From Drosophila pseudoobscura (lineage: Eukaryota > Arthropoda > Insecta > Diptera > Drosophilidae), in NCBI RefSeq assembly GCF_009870125.1, contig NC_046679.1, forward strand, positions 13,268,001 to 13,332,000: 64,000 nt of DNA. The letters run 5' to 3'. Shown here piece after piece: positions 50,801-60,308 of the stretch (position 1 is the stretch's first letter; every line of letters starts with the position of its first letter). The position numbers and the translations under genes were made by a program. Under the pieces are notes generated by a model. That model had not been told where the DNA came from and made no database searches. It was given only the letters and a program-made list of their open reading frames with translations.

Positions 50801-53800
50801 TAGCATAAAAGCGGCGTCCCCCAGACCCAAAGTTGAGATAGAGATGATGATGGTGGAGTGGTAATTATTTCAAATGAGTTCACAAAACCACATTGAAAAA
50901 CAACGAAAATAAACAAGAAAGAAAGATTAAATAGAGCTAAATATACCCTGGCAGATCGTTTAAGGCTATATTTAAACGATTTTCTAGATGTGAACTGGTT
51001 TTCATAGGGATTTCTTATACAAGGAATCTATTTAATCGCAAGATTAGAAGGTAATTTTCTGTTTTCTCAATGAAACGTTCCTATAATACGATAATATATA
51101 ATATAATATATATATTCGTATATAAATTCGTATATACTATAATATATATACGATATAGTAGTCAAATTCTGATCATATATGAAAGTTCTTGAGGGTCCTG
51201 GCTTGTGATAGGCATATGTATCTTCATATCCGGCAAAATCAAACTCCCAGCAGATGGATCTTAATTTTTTTTTTTTTTTAATATTTTTTTGTATTTTTTA
51301 TTATAAAATAATATCATTGATCAAAATTATGTTTTTTGCTGTTACTGTTAGAGTAAGTTACTCTAACAGTCGCAGAAAAAATTACGATGATGTTAAAAAA
51401 AAAAATAAAAATTTAAAAACATAAGAAAAAAAGGAACAATAAAAAAATGCGTATCATCAAGGTCGAAGAATTTGGAAGGGGATATTATTTGGTACAATTA
51501 TCTGCTCTTCCGCACTTAAAAATCGCCATACCCTCCTTTAGGGTATTGAAAAAGTTTCAAAACAAATACCATTCCACCTCCAGGTCGCTGTCAAAGTCAA
51601 GTGGTGCCCCTGCAGTGGGGGCGGCGATGGGGGGGGCGGGCAGTGAAAACAGTTTCCAAGATTCAAAAAGTTTTTAAGCAAAAAACTTACCTGCAAAAAA
51701 AATGAGAAAAAATGTGGTAAGAAAATTTATTGAAGTAAAGTTTTTTTTTTTGGGTGGTTTTCCAGGAACAAAGAGGGAGAGGGACAGGGAGGGCGAGGCA
51801 TCAGTTGGAAGGCAAGCCAATGACCCAAGGAAAGATACAGAAAGGGACACAGAGAGCGAGATAGCGAGAGAGCAATATCCTCTATCCTTTGTGGCAAGCA
51901 GTGTCCTGTCTGTCCCGTCTCTCCCGTCTGCTGCTGGCTGGCTGGCACACTCTCCAGCGCTCCAGCGCTCCAGCGCTCACTTTCCTGCGGGCGCATTGTC
52001 TCTGCCACAAGCCTCCATCTCACTCTCTGCCCCAAAAGGAAACTAAGCCAACTTCCCCACACACAAAGGATGTGGCAGCACGACCACTTAAAGGAAGACC
52101 AACAACATCTTGCAACAAGGAAGCTTAACCTGGGCTTCGCATCGTCTTTGCTTCTTTTCTCTTCTCTTCTCTGTTTCTCCTTGTTCATTATTTTCGCACA
52201 GACCGGAAATGCTCGAAGAAAGAGGAGAACCAAAATGAAAGCAAAGTTCAAAGCGCGCTTAAAGGAGCAGTTTCCGAGCCGCATTTAAAGTGCAGTATAT
52301 GCACGGGGAATTAAGGTCAAATCATATACAAAAGCCTCCCCCTCCCCCTTCCCCGCCCCCGCCCCGTCACGACAAGCACAAACATGTCTGACAGCAGCTG
52401 GGGGGGGGGGGGGGGGGAGGTGTGGGGAGGTCTAAGCCCGCATTCATCTCGCTCAGCCAACTTGTCTGTGGTCGTGGTGTCTGCCTCTGAGAGCTGCTCT
52501 GGGCCTGGTATTAATGACAACGACATGCAACATAGTTTGCTCTACGGTGCCACGGTATATGATACCTCTTAATCGAGGGGATGGCGGGGGATATCCCTAT
52601 CAAAAAAGAAAGGAGAGATGGGACAGGCCAAGCAGACAGCGGCCGATAGCGCCGATGACTGATAACACCGATAAATTATCAATAGCGCCGATAAATGATC
52701 GGTAAAACCAATAAATGTTCGATAACGACGATAGATTATCGATTTGATATGATCTATAACACCGATAAATGATCGATACCACAGATAACCGATCGATAAC
52801 GCCGATATATTTTCTATATTTATCGATAACACCATTAATTGATCGATAACAGCGATAAGTTATAGAAAACATAAAGAGATGATAGAAATGATTGGTTACA
52901 TGGATACATCTTCGATATCCCTATGGGGATTCATCCTTAAAACGATTCTATGCGAATGTATCCATTCGCTTATGAAAAATTTATACATCAAATCGAATCT
53001 ACGGCATTCCGAAACCATTGTCGGCTGAGCTTCAAGGAAACTCCTTGAAAATAAACATTTTCCATTTATTCCCATCAATTCTTAGGCTTACTGGAGGGGC
53101 TACCTCCTCCCCTGAGGAGGCGTGCGCCGCCGCCGTCGCCGCGGCCTTTGTGTGCGAATTCAATAAAGCCTGAAATGTATATTATCTTTGTTCCGTGACA
53201 GTTAATAAAAGTTTAATCGACTGTCTACTGGGTGTCCCAATGGTCGTTCACCCTCTCGACTTCCTCTGTCTGTCTCGCTCTCTGTCTCTCTCTCTCTCTC
53301 TGTCTCTGTCTCCGTGTGCGACACTTTTCATGCTGGTTTTTTTTTATGAAACATTGTTTCTTTTTTGTCTTTTTGCAGGATGTAGGCAAGCTTTCATTGC
53401 AGCTGCGAATCGGCGACGCGCATATCCTGCCCATGCACATCCTGTCGAGAGGAAAGGGATCTCCCCACAATCACTCACAAAAAAAAAAACCTATCCCAAA
53501 TTACAAAAGTTAAGTGCATTCATTAAGTAATTTTCATTTTCACTTTCATATTTTTTCACACCACAAAACTCTGAAGCCCTGAAGCCCCGAAAACAGAGGC
53601 GCCCAAATGCAAATTTGTGTCGTAAATTGTTGTGACTTTCACTTGGGAGGAGAAGAAGGAGGCTTAAAAAAGAGGCGGTGCTCGGCCACTCCCTATGTGG
53701 GTCAGGCAGCAAAAGTTTTTTGGCTCTTAAGAGGGGTTTGGGGGGTTCAAATGCCAATGCACGGGACACGGGCAATGGGCGAAATTTGCTTCGAATCTCT

Positions 53801-56800
53801 GTCCATTGATAGGCATGAACTTTGAACCCAACTGAGCTTCCCTTCGTCTCTTTTCTCATCAGATCAACGCTCGCAAGCAGTAAATATTACAGTTGAAGCA
53901 GTTTTCGGCAAGCAGTGGGTGGGACTGGGTTGGGGGGTGGCCAAAGCAAAGCAAAGCAAAGCAGTTGTTGATGCTTCTCTTTGTTCTCTCTCCCGAAAAA
54001 AAAAACACTCATGATTAGTAGTACGAAATGTGTTTTTCCGCCCGTTATATTGTTTATCCAGTCAGTCCAGTCTACCGTACAGGCTGTTGATTTTGCTGAC
54101 AAATTTTCAGTACTGTCTGTGCTTATCACGGCAACACACACACACACACACACGCCACATGCCATATGCCACACACACAATCCTAATTAAGGTTCACTTT
54201 AGCAAAGCAGGTCACGTGTGTTTACTTGTCTGATTAAATTCTTCTGTTGCTGCATCTTTTCACTAATCACAGAGAGAGAGAGAGAGAGATTTTTCATGCA
54301 TCTTATCTGGAAATATTCGGTCTTATCAGCTGGCAGTGCACTTTGTGTGTGTCCGAAACAAAAAGTGAAATGATAAGGCAAGGGCAGCGGAAAATCTGAC
54401 AAGACAAAGAGTGAATCCCTGAAACAGGGTCTAAGATGCCAATCTCCGGCGTACAGCGGATATTTTGTTATTTTAGTATTAAATACATAGTTATTCTTAT
54501 TTGTTTTGTACCTCCTACAAAATGGGGCTAACCCCGCACACACTGAGTCATGTGCATGAATAATAACAGTTAATTATGCTCACACACACACAAGCACACA
54601 CATGAGATTCAGTCTGTTTCGAGAGTATAAGTGTAGTAGAGTTTTCATAAATAAATTTGCACTTAACAAATGAGCGACATAAGCACAAAATGTCGGCAAA
54701 CTGCAGAGCAACAGGCGGTAGGCCTGAGAGCAGAGCGAGCGAGATAGTAATAGAGGGTAGAGGGTAGGGGGTAGGGGGAACAAGGAAGTCATAAAACAAA
54801 GCCATGCTCAATGAAAGAGCAACAACAGCCATGGGAGTGCGGCAGAAGAGCGGAATTAAAATTTAATTTTAATCGCCAAAAATGAATAAAAAGAACACCA
54901 GAACAGTGGGAGACGAAGAGGGAGAATGCAATCATACACACACACACACACACACATACAGAAAGAGGGAGAAGGCCTGCCAGCAGCAACCACTCCAATC
55001 CACTCTCTCCTCTCCACGCCCCTCTCTATGCAGGCAGACAAATAAATTTTCAGTCAGAAGGCAACAACTGAAATGTATATACACATCCAAGAATTTAATA
55101 AACACAAAACAGAAACAGAGAAAGAGACGCGACGCGACGCAGCAGCAGCAGCAACAATCAGAGGACAAAAGACAGAAGGCATATGCATGAAGGCTGCGGG
55201 GATTTATACATAAATCCATGGGAGACGATCGCCAGAACCACAAAAACGCAGCAACAGCAACAACAACAACAACAGAGGAACAGGTCGCGCACCAGGTAGG
55301 CAGGCAGGAAGTGTTTGTGTGTGTGTGAGCTGCTTGTCGACTCTCTCTCTGCCTCTCTCTCTCTCTCTGTCGATCTGGCACTGCCTCTCACCTTATAGAA
55401 ATACACCTTGAATAGGCCTGCGCTGGCTGCCCTCGTGGTCAAAACAAAGCAGGTAAAAAGCAGCGAAAACATTGTAAAAGGAAGAGAAGAGAAAACTCCA
55501 AGCAAGAGTTGTTGCATTGATGCTGACCGCAAGCAGCACACAGGGCTCCAGACGAGTGGGGGCGCGACAAGGAAACCAACACAACTGTAAAAAAAATGCA
55601 ACAAGAAGAACCTGCTTGAGAATCATGGCTGGAGGCCGACGCAGCATGAGAAGGAGGAGGAGGAGGAGAAGCAGAGGGCAACAAGAACACGAAAAGCAAC
55701 GCGACAAAGTAATGGAAAAAATTGTTAGAGGCAAAGTCTAAAATTAAAACAAGCGCGAGAGCGAGAGAGAGAGAGACAGAGTGCAACGTATGCAGTTATT
55801 TATGTAGGCAGAGGCAGCGACGGCAACAGCGACAGCGACAGCAGCACAGACAGAGGGCTATTTTGGAGGCAAGCAGATGAAAATGCATTAAATCGTGTAT
55901 AAAATCAAATTGCAGGCAACTCCGCGAACCGGACTCTGCTTACAGTTTTTGTTGCAGATGCTATCCGTATCTTTGTTGCCGTTTCTGTGGTCGTGACGTC
56001 AATATGCGCATGCGTTGATCTGAATGCCGCTTTTCTGTTTTTGCTGCCATTCCTTCAATGATGTTGTTAAACGGCTATATCCTTCAGGACGAAAGGGGTA
56101 TACCCATTAAGACGCCAAGTTCGTGACATCAGTACAATAGAAAGCAGTGAAAAAAACCAATAGAAAACCATCTGTTGTTGAAAAGGGTTTAGTGTCCAAA
56201 GGAGAGAATAATTTTCCTTGGATCTGGATTTGTATTCTTCTGAATTTCTATTTTATTTGGTGAGGGGGGGGGGGGGGACGTACACGAAAATGTATTCCGT
56301 CTGAAAGACAGTTGGTGGTGCGGCGGTGGCGGCGGCGGTGGTGGTGGTGGCTGCACCCAGAGGGGTGTTTTTCCAAACCGGGGGTTGCTTGTTGTTTGCC
56401 CACTTTGGAGCTCTCTCAAAGCATGAAGAGAAGGAGAGGAGTGGCGGTAGTGACGAAATGCGCATATAAATAGAATACGGCAATCTTGCATTGCGCCGCA
56501 GAAATGTTGAGAAACGTAGAATCAACGATTAAGAGAACGAACCCACACGATTGTCCAAAGAGAAGGAATACAAAAAAAAGAAAGCAATCAAAAATTGCGT
56601 TATAATTTGTACGAGTGTTTATCAGGTCGGTCGGTAGGTTCAATAGACCTGAAACACACCACACTCCACACAAAGTGCAACGCAAATCCATATCCCTCCC
56701 CTCACACATACATATGTACATATGTGTGTATTAGAGAGGCCATAAACAGTGTCTGGATACCGCTAATTGCCCTGTCAAAATGGGTTAACGAACCACATTG

Positions 56801-56897
56801 ATCGAGATATATGGGGGATGGATCGATATCGATCCATTTGACTGATTAGAAATACATTTCGGATAAGAAAGGTGTTGGAGACTTACCGTTTCACCAT
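19811..56897 (-). CDS. Pli: Pellino, Toll-pathway RING-like E3 ubiquitin ligase
   Basis: Coding exons in transcript order: 56897-56887, 24949-24857, 22028-21797, 21104-20913, 20845-20657, 20591-20493, 20426-20273, 20205-20028, 19937-19811. All have GT-AG ends and matching phases, giving 424 residues, the length I recall for the fly protein. The N-terminal part (about 25-240: YGELVILGYNG, GDRGRRRSKF, SRNQAVIVEY) is the FHA-type phosphothreonine-binding module that docks Pelle/IRAK. The C-terminal part (about 270-424) is the CHC2CHC2 RING-like domain, with CPVGLNT, NCGHVQGHHDWG, CPMC, NPCGHM and CPFC. It acts in the cytoplasm in Toll signalling. The start exon is 11 nt (ATG GTG AAA CG), completed to Arg by the next exon. 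The start is placed here because exon 2 has no in-frame ATG and the sequence MVKRTDGTESP fits Pellino. The nearest alternative would be unseen 5' exons inside the large intron. Confidence 0.95.
22029..24856 (-). other. Pli: Pli intron 2
   Basis: 2.8 kb, AT-rich between 22560 and 24000, with no gene seen. A GGCTCT hexamer repeat (24345-24392) yields a false Gly/Ser ORF. Confidence 0.8.
25985..26147. repeat. about 80-bp imperfect tandem duplication
   Basis: Two adjacent units (about 25985-26065 and 26066-26147) share CCAYAGAAA, AGCAATTCTT-like and CCTGTAAAGGGTATCT...CCTCTTCG blocks. Non-coding. Confidence 0.7.
26756..26810. repeat. (GA)n-rich microsatellite
   Basis: Tandem GAGAG with GGGA interruptions, typical of many such tracts in this intron (others near 25100, 35480-35510, 44790-44815). 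These are potential GAGA-factor sites. Confidence 0.8.
27104..28212 (+). mobile_element. mini-me / DINE-1-like non-autonomous element, copy 1
   Basis: About 1.1 kb with no ORF. A GAGTTGC/GCAACTC hairpin opens the element. A perfect 14-bp subterminal inverted repeat joins TTATACCCGATACT (27151-27164) with AGTATCGGGTATAA (28199-28212). Inside are repeated blocks around TTTCGTCCTTTGTGGGGGCGG and a GACR tetranucleotide array (28029-28070), followed by a conserved tail (AAGAATATATATACTTTA...). This matches the fly mini-me/DINE-1 (INE-1) group, regarded as Helitron-derived. Boundaries are approximate. Confidence 0.8.
28408..28433. repeat. (GGCA)n microsatellite
   Basis: Six to seven tandem AGGC/GGCA units in Pli intron 1. 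Confidence 0.85.
31020..31345 (+). repeat. GAGA/CTCTCG-rich dispersed repeat, copy upstream of nested gene
   Basis: Shares a series of blocks with 49787-50100 in the same order: CTGGCTGCT...CTCTCTTCT..GCATTTCGTT, GCGCAGT-like, TCGCTCTAC.GAGCT, CGAGCTTTGCTCCT, TTTGCTCTCTCGGCAACAACAA. It ends about 170 bp before the start codon of the nested gene, so it could supply its promoter or 5' UTR. Family identity unknown. Confidence 0.55.
31513..32223 (+). CDS. nested orphan multi-pass membrane protein with Gln/Lys-rich repeat tail
   Basis: Single exon of 236 residues inside Pli intron 1, on the opposite strand. Hydrophobic segments at about 1-25, 33-55, 64-92 and 121-143 predict four membrane helices with short loops. 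The C-terminal third (145-236) is charged and probably coiled-coil, built from an 8-residue repeat (NQSLKEKQ) in about five copies, then an acidic end. High-information, G/C-rich third positions over the membrane part and a clean ATG after an AT-rich leader (TCAATCATGG) support a real gene. No domain is recognised and no function is claimed. Nested intron genes in flies are often tissue-restricted, but nothing here shows that. No good AATAAA follows within 200 bp. Confidence 0.75.
   Translation: MVSYLVMFFTACLHIGLQTNIFVNIDQPIAVPGNLCASFMMYCGFLYFLQDMVLLPQHYKRRMFWPMSFLIELTLSIALMEVLLLFLWARIEQLICLWVKAALCYYGSLDEADYDNHETTIVGVLVSLIAALFWMSAIMATEESDEEQMELRDLEQKQKDLKKQQDQSLKEKQNQSLKEKQNQSLKEKQNQSLKELQDQSPKEQIDQEEFEQLEESLLAPLNYVILADGEPLSSET
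32008..32127 (+). repeat. 24-bp coding minisatellite in the nested gene
   Basis: Five 24-nt units start at 32008, 32032, 32056, 32080 and 32104. Units 2 and 3 are identical, unit 1 differs at one base, and the last two are diverged. Each encodes N/D-QSLKEKQ-like octapeptides, and a degenerate unit precedes at 31984. The multiple of three preserves frame as copy number changes. Confidence 0.9.
33144..33243. repeat. GAGCAGGGCAGCCGA minisatellite
   Basis: Four tandem 24-27 bp units of GAGCAGGGCAGCCG plus a GA-rich spacer. A CCCTG pentamer run follows at 33338-33360. Non-coding. Confidence 0.85.
34928..35110 (+). repeat. AT-rich dispersed repeat, copy 1
   Basis: Contains TTGTTTGCTATTACTTTTGG, AACAGTCACAGGAAAAAATT, poly-A-rich filler and TGCGTGTTATCAAGGTTGAA. 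Homologous to 51318-51480 (same strand) and 46865-46990 (opposite strand). No ORF. Confidence 0.7.
39960..40110 (+). repeat. GAGA/CTCTCG dispersed repeat, partial copy
   Basis: GGCGCTCTCTTTTCGG...TTTGTTCTTCTCTCTC..CATCAAGCCTGGCGTCAAAGCGCTC resembles the right arm of the foldback at 49679-49746 (TTTGTTCTCTCTCTCATTAA, CCTCAAAGCGCTCTCAG). Confidence 0.45.
42255..42460 (+). repeat. duplicated intronic block, copy 1
   Basis: Includes CATTTAATATAA.TGAAGTAT, CATTAATCGATAATT, AATCGAA.TATCGAT, and CTCCCCAGTCTTCGG followed by GAATTTTG and a T/C-rich end with TACGAT. The same order occurs at 45155-45400. Confidence 0.7.
45155..45405 (+). repeat. duplicated intronic block, copy 2
   Basis: Second copy of the 42255-42460 block, about 3 kb away in the same orientation. 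It is longer by small insertions and both copies hold several TCGATA motifs. Confidence 0.7.
46865..46990 (-). repeat. AT-rich dispersed repeat, copy 2 (inverted)
   Basis: Reverse complement of the 34928-35110 family, recognised by CTTTGACCTCGATTACACGC and CTGTGACTGTTGTAAAAG. It lies immediately left of a mini-me/DINE-like element. Confidence 0.65.
47027..48174 (+). mobile_element. mini-me / DINE-1-like non-autonomous element, copy 2
   Basis: Same orientation and nearly the same sequence as the copy at 27104-28212. The 14-bp inverted repeats are at 47074-47087 and 48161-48174, and the GACR array is expanded (47951-48030). AAAAAGCCTC occurs both 14 bp before the element (47004-47013) and at its right edge (48173-48182), which could be a target duplication or chance. 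Confidence 0.8.
49385..49890. repeat. composite foldback repeat
   Basis: Two direct repeats (about 49385-49487 and 49787-49890: CTCCTCTCTTCTTGCATTT, TTAAGCGCAGTCTT, TCGCTCTACC) bracket an inverted-repeat core. Core arms 49538-49612 and 49679-49746 are near-perfect reverse complements (GGGTCTTATTTTACGCTCAG ... reverse). A further inverted partial copy lies at 49621-49676. No transposase or obvious target duplication seen. Confidence 0.8.
50170..50271 (+). CDS. candidate 33-residue single-pass micropeptide
   Basis: Short ORF MTAGNIQRDCVLFCVVVLV... ending VVYILT-stop. About nine polar residues are followed by a 24-residue membrane helix, the plan of small regulatory membrane peptides. The start context AGCAACATGA is acceptable. 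It lies just after a CTCTCG repeat copy (49787-50150), as the nested gene does. Length alone gives no proof; it may be chance. Confidence 0.22.
   Translation: MTAGNIQRDCVLFCVVVLVFILIPLFLVVYILT
51318..51480 (+). repeat. AT-rich dispersed repeat, copy 3
   Basis: Shares TTTTGCTGTTACTGTTAGAG, AACAGTCGCAGAAAAAATTA and ATGCGTATCATCAAGGTCGA with the copy at 34928. It contains a local palindrome (GAGTAAGTTACTC) at the point where the other copies differ. Confidence 0.65.
52641..52864. repeat. CGATA-rich minisatellite (possible BEAF-32/DREF site array)
   Basis: Degenerate tandem units of about 18-20 bp based on GATAACRCCGATAAATGATC. I count twelve CGATA on the plus strand within 225 bp, plus TATCGATA and ATCGATA forms. 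CGATA clusters bind BEAF-32 and TATCGATA binds DREF in flies; function here is inference. Confidence 0.8.
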
Positions 56898-58065
56898 TTT
56901 GTTGGTTACCCCCGAATTGTTTTCCTGCTGCACGCCAATGTCAACGGATCGGTTATAATCCAGTTTTGAGGTAAAGATTTTAATGCGACGGAAATTAATT
57001 TTGACGATCTTTTTGTTAAACCTTTAGGGATTATACATGTATAGATTTTTGTTTGATTATTTGATTTTTAATATAATCTATTTATATCTGAGCGATATTT
57101 TACTTCCTAGAAGTAGAAGCAATTAACATTAAAGAGGTGCAGTCAACGTCTGCGCTGGCGTTGGCGTCGACGCTGCAGGAGGTCCAATTGGACTACCGCT
57201 AAAAAACAAAAACCAAAACAAGACAGAGAGCAGCAGCATCGGCCATAAAATATATGGCAACAACAGAGATTCGCTTTTAATGAGCGCTACGTATATTCTT
57301 TTATTAACGTCTTTTATTTAAATTACACCTTTCATCTGCTGCCTCTGCCTCTGCGCAGCCACAGCAAACAGAACAGAGACGTGACGCCCGACAGCAACGT
57401 CGAGCTTTGTTTTCTTATGCTGCTGCTCTCCCGCTCTGCCCACCGCCAACGCAGAGTTTACTCTTTCTCTTCTTTCTGCAAGCCTTTTTGGCTTCTCCAC
57501 TTTATTTTATTGATCCGCTTTCGCTATAATTATGCACAACAAAATTAACACGCAATTCGCAATGCACTTTAGATATTTCCACTATGAATTTTTGAATTTT
57601 TTTACCTCTACTGCAATATGATTTGTGCGGCAACCTATTAATGCACTTGCTGCGGGGGGCAGGGGTACTATTTCTCATTAATTTTTGGCGATTATTTCGC
57701 TGCTGCTGCACACATAAATAATGGTTGCCGCCGTTTGGCTCTTCCGCATCTCGCGCGCTCGCGGCCTTTGATTTCGATTGTTTCAACAAATGGCATAAAC
57801 ATTCGCAGAACGCTATTCTAAGACGTTTTTCGTTTTGTTTTTAACAATAATATGCAGGCGTGACGACAAAAAACCGACGACGATTCACTTGTAATAAACT
57901 GTTTGACTAGCGGCGTTGATTATTCATTCATATGTCGAATATATATTTTTTTTAATTTATCAACGGATCTCAGAATTCAGGAACAAAATCGGCACTGCTT
58001 TTTTGTTGTTTTCATTGTCGCGGCAGAATAATTTGTGAGACCATTTTTTCTGAATGGCTAGGCTT
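56898..58065 (-). other. Pli: Pli 5' UTR and promoter region
   Basis: Upstream of the Pli start codon. An A/T- and CAG-rich region without coding exons; extra 5' UTR exons cannot be placed. The start codon is preceded on the minus strand by GGGGGTAACCAACAAA. Confidence 0.45.
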
Positions 58066-58350
58066 CAGTGTGACCCGCGGACTTATCGATCAGAAATTTA
58101 CCGAACTACGTCACAAATCTCGAAACATACCGTAAGTATACTGACGAATTATTTGTATCAAGTTGCTCATATTCCTCGGTTTTGATATTCGGTTGAATAT
58201 TACTACCTAGATAAGGCCCTCAGCTCTGTACTCATTACTTTATCCGATTATTAAATCAATTTCCTTTAAGACTGGTTAAATTTAAGTTTTCATCTCTATT
58301 GTATTGCTTATAAAATATGGTTTAAGCTAAAACGGGCAAGCAAAAATGTC
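58066..58350 (+). repeat. promoter-like dispersed repeat A (Motif 1 + ATACCG)
   Basis: CAGTGTGACC at 58066-58075 matches the reverse of fly core-promoter Motif 1 (M1BP). It is followed by ACTTATCGATCAG, ATACCGTAAGTATACTGACG and a tail with a TTTAAG/AAAC block, also found at 60795 and 61592. It may be the Pli promoter or a duplicated promoter fragment. Confidence 0.5.
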
Positions 58351-59199
58351 CACTGAACAAATAGTTTTACATGGTAACTACACTCTAACTACACATTGGG
58401 TACATATTAACTACATGGAAGTGCCAGTGCAACATGCATTTTTTCTGAAATTTTTGAACAAATTGAGACTCTTATGGCAAAAGATCAGGAATTCGTTGAT
58501 GACTACGAACTAGGATTCAATAGTGACATGGCTCTAAATGGAATTTCTACACGGTTTCTACATTGGACCAGAGGGTGGTTCATACGTCTTAAATTACACT
58601 GGAAAATACTAGAATGTAATATGTAAAGTATACAGGCAAGGTGTGTGAGCTAGACATGGAAGAACCATTTTGCAGGTGATATTCTTTGGACTGTAAAAAA
58701 TTGTAAACATTATGTGAATATGGATTTAACGGAAATAATTTTCCGAATTTCGAGCAAACTAAGAATGTTTTACTGTTGCTACGATTTTTGATTCTACATA
58801 TCGATGCACAGAAATATTGGTACTTTTGTGCGATAGGTGGAAGTTCAATTCGGCGGTAACATCCGTTTATTTCGAAAATAACAATAATACTATAGCCGAC
58901 ATCGGATTATGATAGCTTTATCAAAATAAAAATCAAAACTATGATTGAAATACTATTTTTCCGGCAGTGTCGTCCACAATTTCTTGTTGCCAAATTGTAG
59001 ATCTAGTTTGTATCACCGAATTTGGGTTGAACGTTTAAAATTTCAGTTGTGTTTTGGCTTCAATGTGAATATTTTTTTGGAGTTTCATAATCTTGTTTTA
59101 AGGTTTATACACCAATGTATCAGAATAGAACGAAGCAAAGAAATTCAAAAATCTTTATGTACCAAAATTTATTATTCATTTTTTTAGCTTGTAAACAAA
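58351..59199. other. non-coding intergenic
   Basis: AT-rich, no gene or clear repeat recognised. Confidence 0.5.
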
Positions 59200-60090
59200 A
59201 AAAAAAGGAGACGGCAGACTTGCGCCGGACGAGAACTGCATGGAGACTATTCACCTCTCATACATGTCTATAGAACTGCAAAATCCAACGAGAACTGTGA
59301 GATGTCGACAATACTGAGCATATGGAGACTCGGAAGACGGAAGTGCAATTACAAGTCTATGCAACTGCAACATCCGTTTTGTAAATCTCCATATGCTCGG
59401 AATTCTCGGTTCCACGGCAGTAACACGTTGGAGCTAGCAGTTGCATAGACATGTTTGAAATTGGAGGTGATGTTTGATGACATTCCACTCCTAATGTTTG
59501 ATTAGATCCATCGTGAGTCCGAGCCTCTGAAGATGTCATCGTATCGGACTGCGGCGATTGTTTTAGATGTGTGCCGACAAGAGGTTCCTTAATCGGTCAC
59601 ATAATCTGATTCAGGACTGGAGGATCATCACTTGGAGTCCCTGAAGATTGATGTTTGGCCTTTCGATGCAACGGGGATAATGCCGAATGATATTGTGAAG
59701 TTGCATAAGATAACGAGCAACAGGTTGCAGATTGTGAGGAGCACGTGGAGTCTGCTGTCTACTCCGCCTTGGCCTGGGTCCACACCTCAACAAGTATCTT
59801 AGAAAATCTCTCATCCGCTGCTGTTGTTGGCTCCGATGGTATGGCTGGGCATTCAGATCGGAGTACAACGCCCAATGATACATCTCTTGGTGATGCAGAA
59901 GTCAGCCTCATCTAAAGTGGCAGCTTTGTGTCTCCGGCCCACTTCCCTTATGGTTCGCCCTATTTCAATGTAACTTTTTCTGGTTAAGAATACTCTCATT
60001 GCAAACACCAGCCTCCGACTTGATATTCGCCAGGGCGAAGTAGCCGTCACCTACGGCATCTAGCAGGGATGGTTGTCCTCCAGGGGCAAG
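59200..60090 (-). pseudogene. broken coding-like region, family unknown
   Basis: On the minus strand a protein-like stretch starts at about 60089 (LLAPGGQPSLLDAVGDGYF...). A second frame from 59996 reads RVFLTRKSYIEIGRTIREVG and on to 59853, and a third from 59883 to 59611 reads ALYSDLNAQPYHRSQQQQRM. A fourth frame follows from 59539. Frames overlap end to end without plausible introns, as in a gene broken by indels. No family was identified; transposon or retrocopy origin is possible. It contains internal inverted repeats at 59317-59448. Confidence 0.35.
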
Positions 60091-60308
60091 TAACATTCAT
60101 AACGACAGAGTCCTTAACAGTTTCACGATATTTATTTTAAAGTTCGACGACCAAGGCCCTCTGTCAATTCTTGGTGTTGCTTTTGTGGGTCGAGGTGGGA
60201 CTCTTGATAGGTTTGCATGGTCGTCTACTCTTCACCAATGGTGGATGTAAAGGATTCTTAACAAATATAAATCTTACAAATATAAATATTCTCTGGCCAA
60301 TGACAGTG

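Larger units (their letters stand above)
24950..56886 (-). other. Pli: Pli intron 1, about 31.9 kb, with a nested gene and repeats
   Basis: Defined by donor GTAAGT on the minus strand at 56886-56881 and acceptor CAG at 24952-24950. It contains one convincing nested gene (31513-32223, opposite strand), the repeat families listed separately, and many GA/CT, CA/TG and CAA/CAG microsatellites. No other coding exon was supported between 25000-31000, 32300-49300 or 53000-56880. Alternative Pli promoters inside it are possible but not visible. Confidence 0.85.

Noticed and set aside
51727-52288. 185-codon minus-strand ORF and the 72-codon plus ORF at 52070
   Set aside because: Overlapping frames in pyrimidine-rich sequence. 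The plus ORF has a hydrophobic stretch but this comes from a CTTCTT/TTCTCT run.
53195-53530. 111-codon ORF
   Set aside because: CT microsatellite translation (Leu/Ser runs) with no conserved feature.
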